A DNA stretch of 64,000 nucleotides from contig NZ_LT629945.1 of the NCBI RefSeq assembly GCF_900104675.1, positions 991,034-1,055,033 on the forward strand, in the 5' to 3' direction. How positions within the stretch are numbered: the first letter of the stretch is position 1; each line of letters starts with the position of its first letter. A model generated the notes under the pieces. The model saw only the letters and a program-made list of their open reading frames with translations. It did not search any database and was not told where the DNA came from. This document shows, in pieces, positions 43,355-51,978 of the stretch. The translations under genes were made by a program, and so were the position numbers. This DNA comes from Angelakisella massiliensis (GTDB lineage Bacteria; Bacillota; Clostridia; Oscillospirales; Ruminococcaceae).

Positions 43355-44599
43355 TTACCGCTCCCCGGCCTCCGCCCGCTGGGAGAAGGTCACCAGCAGA
43401 TAACCCAGGACAAACAGTGCCGCCAGCGCCAAAATGCCGTAGGTGGAGGAGCCCAGCAGCACCGCCGAAGCGGACATGATCATGGGGCCGAAAAAGTCTG
43501 CGAATTTGCCGAAAATATCAAAAAGACCAAAATATTCATTGGACTGCTCCTTGGGCACCATCTTGCCGAAGTGGGAACGGGAGATGGCCTGAATCCCTCC
43601 CTGGCACATCCCCACAGCTACCGCCAAAGTCCAGAATTCCCATTCCTGATCCAGCTGGAACCCAAAAAGGCAGATGCCGATATAGATGAGAATAAAGCTT
43701 TTGATCATGGGCAGGTCTCCGATTTTCTGAGACAGCTTGCCGCTGAGAATGGCGAAGGGGAAGGCCACCAGCTGCGTCAGCAGTAAGGCCAGCACCATGC
43801 TGCTGCTGGAAAGACCCAGTTCACCGCCATAGACAGTGGCCATGGAGATGATGGTGTATACTCCGTCGATATAGCAGAAATATCCCAGAATGAACAGCAG
43901 CATTTTTTTATCCTGGCGTACCTTCCGGAAGGTTTGGGCCAGCCGCCGGAAGGCATGGTTCAGCTTCCCCTGGCGGTTTTCCAGGTAATGGGTCTGCCGC
44001 ACGTTCCGCAGCAGCGGAATGGTAAGAGCCAGCCACCATACTCCTGTAAGGAGGAAGGAGAGCTGGGTGGCCTGCTGGGTGTTCAGACCAAAGGGGGTGG
44101 TGAAAATCAGCGCCAATCCAGCCACAAAGGGGATACAGCTGCCCAAGTAGCCCCAGGCGTATCCCTGGGAGGAGAGCATATCCATCCGTTGGTCTGTGGT
44201 GACGTCTACCAGCATGGAATCATAAAAGACATTGCAGGCGGAATACCCGATACGCACCACCACAAAGGCCACCAGAAAGGCCTGCCAGCCGGAAACGGTG
44301 GACAGCACTGCCACGCCCCCCAGAGAGAGGACCAGAAACAATCCAAACAGCCGTTTTTTCATTCCCCGGTAGTCTGCCAGGGCCCCTAAAATGCAGGAAA
44401 AAAGCCCCATCACCAGCACCGCCGCCGAAGTGGCCCAGCCCCATAAAGCGCTGGCGTATTCCGGAGAAACGCCGTCCGCTTCCGCATAGCTGCGAAACAG
44501 GATGGGAATGGTGGTGGAGATAAGCATGGTAAAGGCGGAGCAGGCTACGTCATACAGAACCCAGCTTTTTTCCGCCCGGGTCATAGGAGATTTGGACAT
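43355..44599 (-). CDS. UMF1-family MFS transporter (Atg22/Vps22-like)
   Basis: 414 residues, about 12 membrane segments. The N-terminal signature SWVLYDVACSAFTMLISTTI and the GALADYRGMKKRLF loop identify the UMF1 (unknown major facilitator 1) branch related to yeast Atg22. Bacterial members are thought to be efflux or nutrient transporters; the substrate is unknown. The start at MSKSPMTRAEK is chosen for its AGAGAGG ribosome site; 32 upstream open codons lack support. Confidence 0.9.
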   Translation of the reverse strand: MSKSPMTRAEKSWVLYDVACSAFTMLISTTIPILFRSYAEADGVSPEYASALWGWATSAAVLVMGLFSCILGALADYRGMKKRLFGLFLVLSLGGVAVLSTVSGWQAFLVAFVVVRIGYSACNVFYDSMLVDVTTDQRMDMLSSQGYAWGYLGSCIPFVAGLALIFTTPFGLNTQQATQLSFLLTGVWWLALTIPLLRNVRQTHYLENRQGKLNHAFRRLAQTFRKVRQDKKMLLFILGYFCYIDGVYTIISMATVYGGELGLSSSSMVLALLLTQLVAFPFAILSGKLSQKIGDLPMIKSFILIYIGICLFGFQLDQEWEFWTLAVAVGMCQGGIQAISRSHFGKMVPKEQSNEYFGLFDIFGKFADFFGPMIMSASAVLLGSSTYGILALAALFVLGYLLVTFSQRAEAGER

Positions 44600-45322
44600 G
44601 AAAAATCCTCTCTTTTCAGTAGGGTTTATGGAAATTCCCTTGGGTGGGAAATACTCTTCGCATACAGTGCTGCGGATCAAAGTGCAGCCAGCCAAAGGAG
44701 GCGGAAATTTGAAAACCGTAAACGGCCGACAGATTTTGTGGAGAAGTCTGTGCCGGTTTTACACAAAAGCTCTTCGCTCTCAGACAGCCATAATGGCTGC
44801 CGGAAGATAAAAGAAAGCCATCTGCAAAAAGCCCCAAAATCTCCTGTCTGTCAGCGTCAAGGATGGAAGCCGAAGGAATGACCGCTTCACTGCTGAGGGT
44901 ATTGTACCCTTTTTAAAGGGGAAAGTACAGAGAAAAGGGGAAATTTTCCCCGTTTTTACAGCGCTGCCCCATGAGATGAGCCTGAGGCGTATAAAAAGAC
45001 TTTTTGGGCAGATAGTACTATGGAAAGAAAATAAAACTGTTTGAACGGCTGGATTTTCTCCGGTCAAACCATTTTCCCCGAAGAGCAGGCTGATAGTGCC
45101 GACGATTATCAGCTTCACGGATACTGTGTAAAAAACCGGGACCAGCATAAATTGGCGGCAAAGCGATGTCCGCAGGGGGAGATGGTCCTTTGACAGATCT
45201 GCCTGTTTCCGGTGGGGCTGCGGCTTTGACACAGTCCATGGAATGAAAAAGAGAAAAACACCAGCGTTCGATTTTTCGCCCCAGTCCCTGGGGACAATTG
45301 TGGAAAGGAGGGGAGTTTACAA
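44600..45322. other. 720-bp gene-free divergent region
   Basis: Contains a perfect palindrome CAGCCAT-a-ATGGCTG (44,783-44,797). Pyrimidine-rich tracts are also present. No open frame with coding character and ribosome site was found, although it is long for this genome. Promoters for both flanking genes must lie here. Confidence 0.4.
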
Positions 45323-45673
45323 ATGAAAGACAAATGGAAAGGGTTGCTGGGAAGCAGCGCGGTAGGCCTTCTCAACGGACTGCTGGGAGCGGGAGGAGGC
45401 ATGATCCTGGTGCCCTTGCTGGAAAAGCTGGGGGTCAAGGGGAAGAACAGCCATGCCACCTCCCTGGCGGTGATTGTCCCCCTGTCGGCGGTGAGCGCCT
45501 TTCTTTATTGGAGAGAGGGATGGCTGCGCCTGGACCAGGGGCTGCCGCTGCTGCTCCCCGGGCTGGCCGGTGGGGTGCTGGGAGGCCTTTTGATGGGAAA
45601 AATCAAGCTGGGGTGGCTTAAAGCGGCTTTTGGCGTGCTGCTGCTGTGGGGCGGAATACGGAACCTGCTGTAG
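45323..45673 (+). CDS. Half-size TauE/SafE-like membrane protein (first of pair)
   Basis: 116 residues, four membrane segments. NGLLGAGGGMILVPLLEKLG is the TauE/SafE repeat signature (GxGGGxxxVP). Classical TauE/SafE proteins are about 250 residues with two such repeats; this is a single repeat. GAAAGGAGGGG precedes the ATG. The second half is encoded 87 nt downstream, so the two probably form a heterodimeric exporter or importer of sulfur-containing or other anions. Confidence 0.85.
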   Translation: MKDKWKGLLGSSAVGLLNGLLGAGGGMILVPLLEKLGVKGKNSHATSLAVIVPLSAVSAFLYWREGWLRLDQGLPLLLPGLAGGVLGGLLMGKIKLGWLKAAFGVLLLWGGIRNLL

Positions 45674-45760
45674 CGGCCGATGAAGCAGCGGCGGCATTTT
45701 TATGGTGTTGGGCGGCTGCGCTGCGATATATTTTCCCGGTGAGAAAGGAGATTGCCACAG

Positions 45761-46171
45761 GTGAATGGATGGAACGATTGGCTGGGGGCCGCTGCGGCTT
45801 TGGGAGCGGGAATATTGGGGGCCATGGGCCTGGGAGGCGGCGGCGTACTGCTGCTGTGGCTGAACCTGACGGGAATGGATCAGCGGCAGGCCCAGGGACT
45901 GAATCTGCTGTTTATTCTGCCGGTGGGGCTGGCGGCACTGTGGTTCCACCGGAAAAACGGTTTGATCCAATGGTCGCTGCTCCCCTGGCTGCTGGCAGGA
46001 GGTGCTGCGGGAGTGCTGGCAGGGCATAGTGTGGCAGGCTTGCTGCCGGAGGAGGCGCTGCGGAAGGGCTTTGGTCTTTTGCTGGTGATCACTGCTTTGG
46101 GTGAGCTGAAAACAGCCTGGAGGCTGCTTCACCGGCAGGGGGAGGAAAAGAAAAACGGCGAACAAAGCTGA
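45761..46171 (+). CDS. Half-size TauE/SafE-like membrane protein (second of pair)
   Basis: 136 residues from GTG 45,761, preceded by AAAGGAG at 10 nt; an in-frame TTG at 45,752 overlaps that site. Four membrane segments; GILGAMGLGGGGVLLLWLNL is the second TauE/SafE repeat signature and RQAQGLNLLFILPVGLAALW follows. The C-terminus is charged. The two halves are separate genes without a frameshift between them, as in other Clostridia. The substrate is unknown. Confidence 0.82.
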   Translation: MNGWNDWLGAAAALGAGILGAMGLGGGGVLLLWLNLTGMDQRQAQGLNLLFILPVGLAALWFHRKNGLIQWSLLPWLLAGGAAGVLAGHSVAGLLPEEALRKGFGLLLVITALGELKTAWRLLHRQGEEKKNGEQS

Positions 46172-46335
46172 AAAGATTCTGACTGCTTGCCCACCGGCGG
46201 CAGCAGGGAGGGAAAATACCTGGAGCAGGGACGTTTTATGGGGAAAATATCGCCTTCCTTTCAGGAGGGAAGGCGGATGGTGTGAAAGCACTGAAACAGG
46301 GTGTGTTTTTTCTTCCTTTCCCCCAAAAACCTGCT

Positions 46336-46364
46336 GTATAAACCGGCAAGGGACGGTACAAAAT
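46336..46364 (+). promoter_or_regulatory. Sigma-F-like promoter of spoIIQ
   Basis: GTATA (46336-46340), 15-nt spacer, GTACAAAAT (46356-46364). Compared with the forespore pattern GTATA-N15-GGnnAnAnT it has one mismatch. The transcript would start just upstream of the ribosome site GAGGTG. This fits forespore expression of spoIIQ. Confidence 0.45.
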
Positions 46365-46383
46365 AGGGGTGAGGTGATAAAAG

Positions 46384-47172
46384 ATGCCCCAGAACAATAA
46401 AATCAGCCTGTTTATGAAAGACAAAGGGTTTTACATCGTCCTGGCCGTCTGCATCGTCGGCGCGTCCGCCGCCGCCTGGGTGACAGCCAACAAAACCCTG
46501 GACAGCATTGAGGAAAACAACAAAAAGATCGTGGAACAAAGTGTCAGCGGAGAGGAAAAGATATGGAAAGACGATTCTCCGGGGATCTCTATCCCCGATA
46601 CACCGGTGCCAGCGGAGCAGCCCGTCTCCGAGGCAGAAAAGCCGCTGCCCTCCTCTTCCTCGCAGCCGCCTGCTTCCTCCTCCTCCGGGAATACGGCAGA
46701 TTCCGTCGCGGGCTCCGAGCAGCCCAAACAGCAGCAGAGCTCACCGGCCTTATCCTATGTCTTGCCCCTGGATTCGCTGGGGGTTATCACACCCTACAGC
46801 AATGGCGAGCTGGTGAAGAATAAGACCCTCAACGTCTGGCGGACCCATGACGGCGTGGACCTGCGGGCCGAGAAGGGCGCGGCCGTTAAAGCGGTGGCGG
46901 ACGGCACGGTGGCCGAGGTGCGGGTGGACCCCCTGTGGGGCGGCACCATCACCCTGACCCACAGCGATGGTCATGTGACCACTTACTGCGGAGTGACAGT
47001 GGATAAAAATCTGAAAAAGGACAGTCAGGTGAAATCTGGCCAGCAGCTGGGTACTGTTTCGGAGATCCCTGCGGAAATCTCCATGGAGTCTCACATTCAT
47101 CTTACCTTCCGTAAGAATGACAAGTATGTGGATCCTGCAACCCTGCTGCCGCTGAAGGCAGACCAGTCCTGA
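46384..47172 (+). CDS. spoIIQ: SpoIIQ-like M23 (LytM) domain protein
   Basis: 262 residues. N-terminal membrane segment (FYIVLAVCIVGASAAAWVTA), a Pro/Ser/Gln-rich linker (residues ~70-125), then an M23 domain. The block NGELVKNKTLNVWRTHDGVD is the characteristic SpoIIQ start of the LytM fold. The zinc motif HxxxD (THDGVD) and SHIHLTF are intact, as in clostridial SpoIIQ and unlike the inactive B. subtilis protein. In sporulation SpoIIQ in the forespore membrane pairs with SpoIIIAH during engulfment. Assignment rests on the motif plus the sigma-F-like promoter; a general M23 endopeptidase cannot be excluded. Confidence 0.82.
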   Translation: MPQNNKISLFMKDKGFYIVLAVCIVGASAAAWVTANKTLDSIEENNKKIVEQSVSGEEKIWKDDSPGISIPDTPVPAEQPVSEAEKPLPSSSSQPPASSSSGNTADSVAGSEQPKQQQSSPALSYVLPLDSLGVITPYSNGELVKNKTLNVWRTHDGVDLRAEKGAAVKAVADGTVAEVRVDPLWGGTITLTHSDGHVTTYCGVTVDKNLKKDSQVKSGQQLGTVSEIPAEISMESHIHLTFRKNDKYVDPATLLPLKADQS

Positions 47173-47196
47173 CACATTCTCATCACAGCCAAAGGC

Positions 47197-47226
47197 AGAC
47201 GGGCCGGCATACAGCCGACCCGTCTT
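47197..47226 (+). terminator. spoIIQ terminator (first copy)
   Basis: AGACGGG and CCCGTCT arms around GGCATACAGCC, then TT. An identical 30-bp copy lies at 47,427-47,456. Confidence 0.8.
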
Positions 47227-47426
47227 ATACTGTAGAAAACCTGTTGCAAGAAAAAACAACATTCAAAATCATAAAAATCAGGACATGCGCCTGATTTTTA
47301 TACCACGACCCGCGCCCACCGGGGCGCGAAACCGGGGGTATCGCCGCTGGTTTCGTCAGGAACCAGGCGGCGTATCTAGGGGGACGGGGTCCCCCTGGAA
47401 GCGTGTCGAACTTTTCGACACGCATT
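47227..47426 (-). repeat. Family B element B5 (inverted)
   Basis: Full-length minus-strand B element, TACAGTATA end on the left, GCGTGTCGAA stem at 47,400-47,423 on the right. It sits exactly between two identical copies of the spoIIQ terminator hairpin. Confidence 0.88.
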
Positions 47427-47456
47427 AGACGGGCCGGCATACAGCCGACCCGTCTT
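47427..47456 (+). terminator. spoIIQ terminator (duplicate copy)
   Basis: Identical over 30 bp to 47,197-47,226 and followed by TTTG. Confidence 0.8.
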
Positions 47457-47806
47457 TGTCTGTCCCATATGCTTTTGGAAAAATATTCAGCCTCTGCTAT
47501 GACAAAAAAGGGCCGGATTTCCTCCCCGCAAACAGCCCGGGGAGCAACCCTCACCGCCGCTCTCACAATGGCTGGCAGGGGAGAAATCCTCCGGGACCCC
47601 CTTGTTTTTCTCCAGCTTTTCCACACAACAGCGCCCCTGGCCCAGAGAAAAGGAAAATATTATTTCACTGTCTCCCCGATGCTCAGGAGAGGAAGGAAAT
47701 TCGTGATGGAATTCATCACTTCGCCCTTTTTTTCCAAAAGCCGCTGTGTTATAATCCAATTGAGACCAAAAGGCGGATTGCCGCCGCCGGAAAGGGGAAA
47801 GTATCC
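47457..47806. other. Region upstream of CBM9-like gene
   Basis: 350 bases. An open frame runs through in the frame of the downstream gene, but composition and the ribosome site place the start at 47,807. No other feature was recognised. Confidence 0.4.
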
Positions 47807-48364
47807 ATGGCGTATCTCATCTGCACCCAGCCGGTCAATCCCCGGATGGATGCCCTGCCGGCCTATAAGATCATTCATTATCCACTGGAAAAGCGGGATT
47901 ATAAACCCTTTGCCCAGGTGAAGCTGTGTCTGACGCCCCAGGAGCTGGTGGTACAGATGTGGGCTTTTGAAATGCTTCCCCGCCCGGAAAGCAATCTCCA
48001 GGGTCTGCTGACTGCTGACGGTTCCCGCCGTCTGTGGCTGCGGGCCTGGCCGGACGGCCGGTGGGAGTGTACCGCCGACGGACCGGAAGGAAGCCGGAAA
48101 CTGGACGCTATCGCCCACACGCTGGATGGCGAGGATCTCCAGGGAATTTACTGGGGAATGTCCATCCGGGTTCCCCTGCGCCAGGCGCAGCAGGTGTTGG
48201 GGGCAGAAAATCTTCGTCCCGGGGGACATCTGCTGGGAAACTTCTACAAGCTCAGCGACAACAGGGACAAGCCTCACAAGGGCAGCCTCTACCCGGCGGA
48301 TTTTGCGGGAGAGCGCCCATACGCTCTGCCCTCTCTGGGGCAGTTCCAGGTAGTCAATTATTGA
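47807..48364 (+). CDS. CBM9-like (carbohydrate-binding family 9-like) protein
   Basis: 185 residues, no signal peptide. The C-terminal pattern YWGMSIRVPL, LGNFYKLSDNRDKPHKGSLY and PALPSLGQ-like end (here LPSLGQFQVV) resembles the CBM9-like/DUF1083 beta-sandwich found in secreted or cytosolic carbohydrate-related proteins. Small stand-alone members exist, with no defined role. AAAGGGG precedes ATG 47,807. The gene stands alone. Confidence is good that it is a gene, moderate for the family. Confidence 0.75.
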   Translation: MAYLICTQPVNPRMDALPAYKIIHYPLEKRDYKPFAQVKLCLTPQELVVQMWAFEMLPRPESNLQGLLTADGSRRLWLRAWPDGRWECTADGPEGSRKLDAIAHTLDGEDLQGIYWGMSIRVPLRQAQQVLGAENLRPGGHLLGNFYKLSDNRDKPHKGSLYPADFAGERPYALPSLGQFQVVNY

Positions 48365-48485
48365 CGGCGTGCCGTTTCTGATTTCTGGGACATAAAAAGG
48401 ACAAAATGCCGGCCAGATAGAAGTATGGTGGCTTCCGGCTCACAGCCGGCAGACCACCTTTAAAAGATTGGAGGAACCAATTGCT

Positions 48486-48626
48486 ATGAAAGTCATTTCT
48501 TGTCTGATCAATCTCATTGTAAAGCTGACAGTTGCGGCTGCCGCTGTGGTTCTGCTCCTGGAACTGGCGGATCACTGGAGCGGACGGGATTCCCGGTATC
48601 CCATCCAGGAGGATTTTGACGACTGA
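48486..48626 (+). CDS. 46-residue small membrane protein
   Basis: Begins MKVISCLINLIVKLTVAAAA, one transmembrane helix to about residue 28, then a polar tail DHWSGRDSRYPIQEDFDD. GGAGG is 11 nt upstream and a strong terminator follows at 48,683, so it looks like a genuine mini-gene. No similarity is known to me. Single-pass small proteins of this kind often modulate membrane complexes, but nothing here shows a partner. Confidence 0.6.
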   Translation: MKVISCLINLIVKLTVAAAAVVLLLELADHWSGRDSRYPIQEDFDD

Positions 48627-48682
48627 CAAGCCCTGAGGCAGGACAAAACGGATTTCTTTCACCGTTGTCCCAAACCTTTTGA

Positions 48683-48727
48683 AGACGGCTGGAACAGCAG
48701 AGAAACAGCCTGTTCCCGGTCTTTTTT
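48683..48727 (+). terminator. Small-ORF terminator
   Basis: GGAACAG and CTGTTCC arms inside a GAC/GTC extension, then TTTTTT. Confidence 0.75.
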
Positions 48728-49000
48728 GGGATGTGATTTTTAATGATCAGTTCAGAGGGGAAGAACAGGAAAACAAGGCTTTTCCATCACTTCCCCCGAA
48801 GGACAGAACAGGCAGTAAAAATGAGTGACGGAAGTGCGGGAGTTATACCCGGGCGCTTACCGTTGTGTGTTTATACGGGTTATGATGGTGGAAAACCCCT
48901 CTGTATCCAGGATGCAGGGCGGTTTCATCCGGAAGGGACGAAGCGCTCCGGCGTATCGTCTCTCCCATAGATCAATTCCAAAGAAAAGGAGATCAGCAAC
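48728..49000. other. Upstream region of pepV
   Basis: No gene is supported; the AAGGAG site of pepV is at the end. Confidence 0.35.
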
Positions 49001-50413
49001 ATGGATCAGCAGCTTTACGCCAAAATCGAGGCTTATATCAGTGCCAATCGCGCGGCCATTGTGGAGGATCTGAAAACTTTGGTCCGTATCCGCAGCGTCA
49101 GTGAAAACGGCAGCGGAGACAAGCCTTTCGGAGAAGGATGCGCCAAGGTTCTCAGCCGGGCAGTGGAGATGGCCCATGAGAAGGGCCTGACCGCCCAGAG
49201 CCATGGCGGCTATTACGGCACCGTCACCTGGGGTGAAGGAGACAAGACCATCGGTATTTTCTCTCACCTGGATGTGGTGCCCGAGGGCAACGGATGGCAG
49301 TATGATCCCTATAATCCGGTGGAAAAGGACGGTTATCTCATCGGCCGGGGCGCCACCGACAACAAGTCTGCCGCTGTGCTGGGAATGCACGTCATGAAGT
49401 GCCTGGAAAGCCTGGATGTCCCCTTCCGCAGCAAGGTAAGCCTCTTTATGGGATGCAGCGAGGAAACCGGTATGGACGATATTGCCCGGTATGTCCAGGA
49501 GCAGCCCATGCCTGATTTCTCCATTGTGCCGGATACCAATTTCCCCGTTTGCCATGGTGAAAAGGGAATCCTCCAGGTAGATGCCATGTCTGACCGGGCT
49601 TTTGAGCAGGTGCTGGAATTCTCCGGCGGCCTTGTGAGCAACATGGTGGCTGACAGCGCCCGGGCCCTGATCACGATGGATCCCCAGCTGCTGGACGAGC
49701 TGCGCCATCTGGCGGAAAGCACCCCCCGTATCCAGGTGACCCTGACAGAAAAGGGAATCCTGGTGGAGGCAACCGGTGTGGCCGCTCATGCCTCTATGCC
49801 TGACCAGGGCCTCAACGCCATTCATGAGCTGACCCATTTCCTCATCCGCAGCAAGATCCTGTGTGAAAATGACCGGCATCTGCTGGCCTTTATTGACAAC
49901 ACCATTGCCGACAACGGCGGCAAGGCCATGGGTGTGGACTTCCGGGACGAGCCTTCCGGCCCCCTCACCTGCATCTGCGGCGTATGCTCCACCAATGAGG
50001 GACGCCCCTGCCTGGATTTCAACATCCGCTATCCTGTTACCGACAAGGGCAGCCGTATCGTGGAAGGGATGCAGAAGCACTTCTTCCAGGCGGAGTGGAA
50101 GGTGACCAATTGGGATGACAGCGCTCCCGCCTATGTTCCCAAGGACGATCCCATGGTGGTGGAGCTGTCCCGGATCTATCATGAGATCACCGGCGCCGAC
50201 GCCACCCCCTATACCATGGGCGGCGGCACCTATGCCCGGAAGCTGCGCAATGCCGTTGGCTTCGGTATGGAGAGCGATGAGCGTCCTCCCATGCCCGCTG
50301 GACATGGCGGGGTCCATCAGCCTGATGAAGCCCAGTCCATTGAGGGGCTGCTGGAGGGCCTGAAGATCTATGTGCTGTCCATTCTGGAAATTGATCAGAT
50401 CCTTCATCGGTAA
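49001..50413 (+). CDS. pepV: M20 family dipeptidase PepV
   Basis: 470 residues, cytosolic dinuclear zinc dipeptidase with broad specificity, a Gram-positive family (Lactobacillus PepV, Staphylococcus Sapep). Motifs: GIFSHLDVVPEGNGW, LIGRGATDNKSAAV, MGCSEETGMDD (catalytic Glu pair), DTNFPVCHGEKG and the late metal His in GHGGVHQPDEAQ. A lid domain lies about residues 195-370. AAGGAGATC precedes the ATG. Convergent with the phospholipase gene, sharing a terminator. Confidence 0.95.
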   Translation: MDQQLYAKIEAYISANRAAIVEDLKTLVRIRSVSENGSGDKPFGEGCAKVLSRAVEMAHEKGLTAQSHGGYYGTVTWGEGDKTIGIFSHLDVVPEGNGWQYDPYNPVEKDGYLIGRGATDNKSAAVLGMHVMKCLESLDVPFRSKVSLFMGCSEETGMDDIARYVQEQPMPDFSIVPDTNFPVCHGEKGILQVDAMSDRAFEQVLEFSGGLVSNMVADSARALITMDPQLLDELRHLAESTPRIQVTLTEKGILVEATGVAAHASMPDQGLNAIHELTHFLIRSKILCENDRHLLAFIDNTIADNGGKAMGVDFRDEPSGPLTCICGVCSTNEGRPCLDFNIRYPVTDKGSRIVEGMQKHFFQAEWKVTNWDDSAPAYVPKDDPMVVELSRIYHEITGADATPYTMGGGTYARKLRNAVGFGMESDERPPMPAGHGGVHQPDEAQSIEGLLEGLKIYVLSILEIDQILHR

Positions 50414-50453
50414 AACTCCTTCCATCTGCTGAAAGCGGATGCAGACAAAAAAT

Positions 50454-50503
50454 CAATACCGCCGCTTGCTGCTTTTTGAGGCAGAAAGCGGCGGTATTTT
50501 TGT
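50454..50503. terminator. Shared pepV/phospholipase terminator
   Basis: AATACCGCCGC and GCGGCGGTATT arms, T-rich on both sides, between convergent genes. Confidence 0.88.
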
Positions 50504-50598
50504 ACTGCTGTAAAAAGAGGAAGTGGAGCCGGCCCGGAAATCCTTGATCCCTATAAGGCGAAACATCCATTCGATCAATACCAGGGGATTGGGCGGGC

Positions 50599-51525
50599 TT
50601 AAAAGCTTTTTTTCGCCCCTGTGTTTTCCAGACATCCCTGAGAAAAGCTCTCCGCCAGAGGGATCTCCTCTACCTGTCCCCCCTGGATCATGGCGCTGTA
50701 CAGATCGATCAGCTCCTGAGCCCGGTGGGCGGCCTGCTCCATCAGCTGAGGAACACTGTCGGTACGCACCTGCTCCGCCCGTGATGGATCTCTCCAGGCC
50801 CTGCCGGAAAGATTGAGACTGTCCCATTGAGGGCGATGGAGTTTTACATGGGCCCGCAGAACGCCTCCCTGCCGCAGCAGCAGATCCCCCACAGAGGCCA
50901 CCCTCCACAGGGAGTGGGAGCCGGAATACAGCAGCCTTTGGACCCGGAGCATCTCATCGGCGGCAGCCGCGATCTGCTGGGGCGCGATTACCAGGCCGTA
51001 CACCTGACGGATGACCTGGGACAACAGCGCACCCAGCACCTCTTTGTCCTCGCCATCCAATCCATGGCCCTCCCGGGGGTCGTACCGGCTGATGGGCTGA
51101 TGCTTGTAATAGCTGTACAGATCAATATCCATATCCGCTTCAATACGGCAGTGGAGCGCCCCGGGATGCTCTCCCGGACGCTTTGCCGCCAGACGGTACT
51201 GATGATGGAATACATAGGGGTGTACTACGCTGTCCAGCCCATAGTGCCCCAAAAAGCCATAGAAATAGGCCTCCGCCCGCTCCCGCCGGGAGGGCTCCTT
51301 CTGGGCGGCGCAGAACCTGGCCATGGCAGCCAACAGGGGAGAGGTGTGCTGATCGTGCATCCGGTTGCCCAAGGTGTGGAGAGGCGCCCCGGTGAGGACC
51401 CGGTAATAGAAAAACAGATCCGGCCCCTGGAGGCCCCAGCGGAACAGAGCTTCATAGCGCTGTTCCAGGTGGCGGGGACAGGAAAGAAATTCTCCCAGCA
51501 GGTCGTGGGCAACAAAATCAGCCAT
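50599..51525 (-). CDS. Zinc-dependent phospholipase C-like protein
   Basis: 308 residues. The zinc-dependent phospholipase C/S1-P1 fold is indicated by GLQGPDLFFYYRV, TLGNRMHDQH, AYFYGFLGHYGLDSVVHPYV and HCRIEADMDIDL: the spaced His/Asp ligands of this family. There is no signal peptide, so the cytoplasmic, uncharacterised branch common in Clostridia is likely rather than a secreted toxin. AAAGGAG precedes the start at 51,525. Function is unknown; hydrolase activity is inferred from ligands only. Confidence 0.85.
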   Translation of the reverse strand: MADFVAHDLLGEFLSCPRHLEQRYEALFRWGLQGPDLFFYYRVLTGAPLHTLGNRMHDQHTSPLLAAMARFCAAQKEPSRRERAEAYFYGFLGHYGLDSVVHPYVFHHQYRLAAKRPGEHPGALHCRIEADMDIDLYSYYKHQPISRYDPREGHGLDGEDKEVLGALLSQVIRQVYGLVIAPQQIAAAADEMLRVQRLLYSGSHSLWRVASVGDLLLRQGGVLRAHVKLHRPQWDSLNLSGRAWRDPSRAEQVRTDSVPQLMEQAAHRAQELIDLYSAMIQGGQVEEIPLAESFSQGCLENTGAKKSF

Positions 51526-51635
51526 GGTATAAAAACTCCTTTCAAGGGCGCGTGGAAAGCGTCCGGGTGAGTGGGATTTATTCTGTGGGCAGCGGGAAAA
51601 GAGAAACTGAAAGGACCCTTGTTTTGGCTATGTCC

Positions 51636-51800
51636 AAAAGGTCCGGCACTTTTCCACAGGGGATTTCGTACCCTGTGGATACCAGCCTGGTCATCAGGTT
51701 GGATGCTTTCAATTTCACGCCCCGGCGGCTCTTTTTCCGGTATAAAACACAGGCATATATCCTGGGGTTTATGGTTTTACAATTGTTTTTTGCTCAGCCA
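51636..51800 (+). repeat. Family B element B6, strongly diverged
   Basis: Same hairpin order as the other B copies but with altered sequence: CCACAGGG/CCCTGTGG replaces CCAGGGGG/CCCCCTGG with base pairing retained. GCCTGG-tcat-CAGG and a degraded AAAACACAGG ... CCTGGGGTTT end follow. It lies between tcdA (3' side) and the phospholipase start. Confidence 0.65.
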
Positions 51801-51867
51801 ATGCTTTTTTCCAGGCCGGAGGTTCTTCCGCTTTCTCCGCTGCAAAGATGTGATGTAACCTCTGGGA

Positions 51868-51910
51868 TGGAAAACAGGACGCGAGCTTTAAGAAGCCTGT
51901 CCTAAAGAGT
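51868..51910 (-). terminator. tcdA terminator
   Basis: On the minus strand AGGACAGGCTT/AAGC ... GTCCT forms a two-part stem, then GTTTT. Confidence 0.6.
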
Positions 51911-51978
51911 TACAAATGCGGCGAGCCATCCACTGAAACGCAATTGAGCTCGGGTGGAGAAAAGGGAATGCCGGCTTT

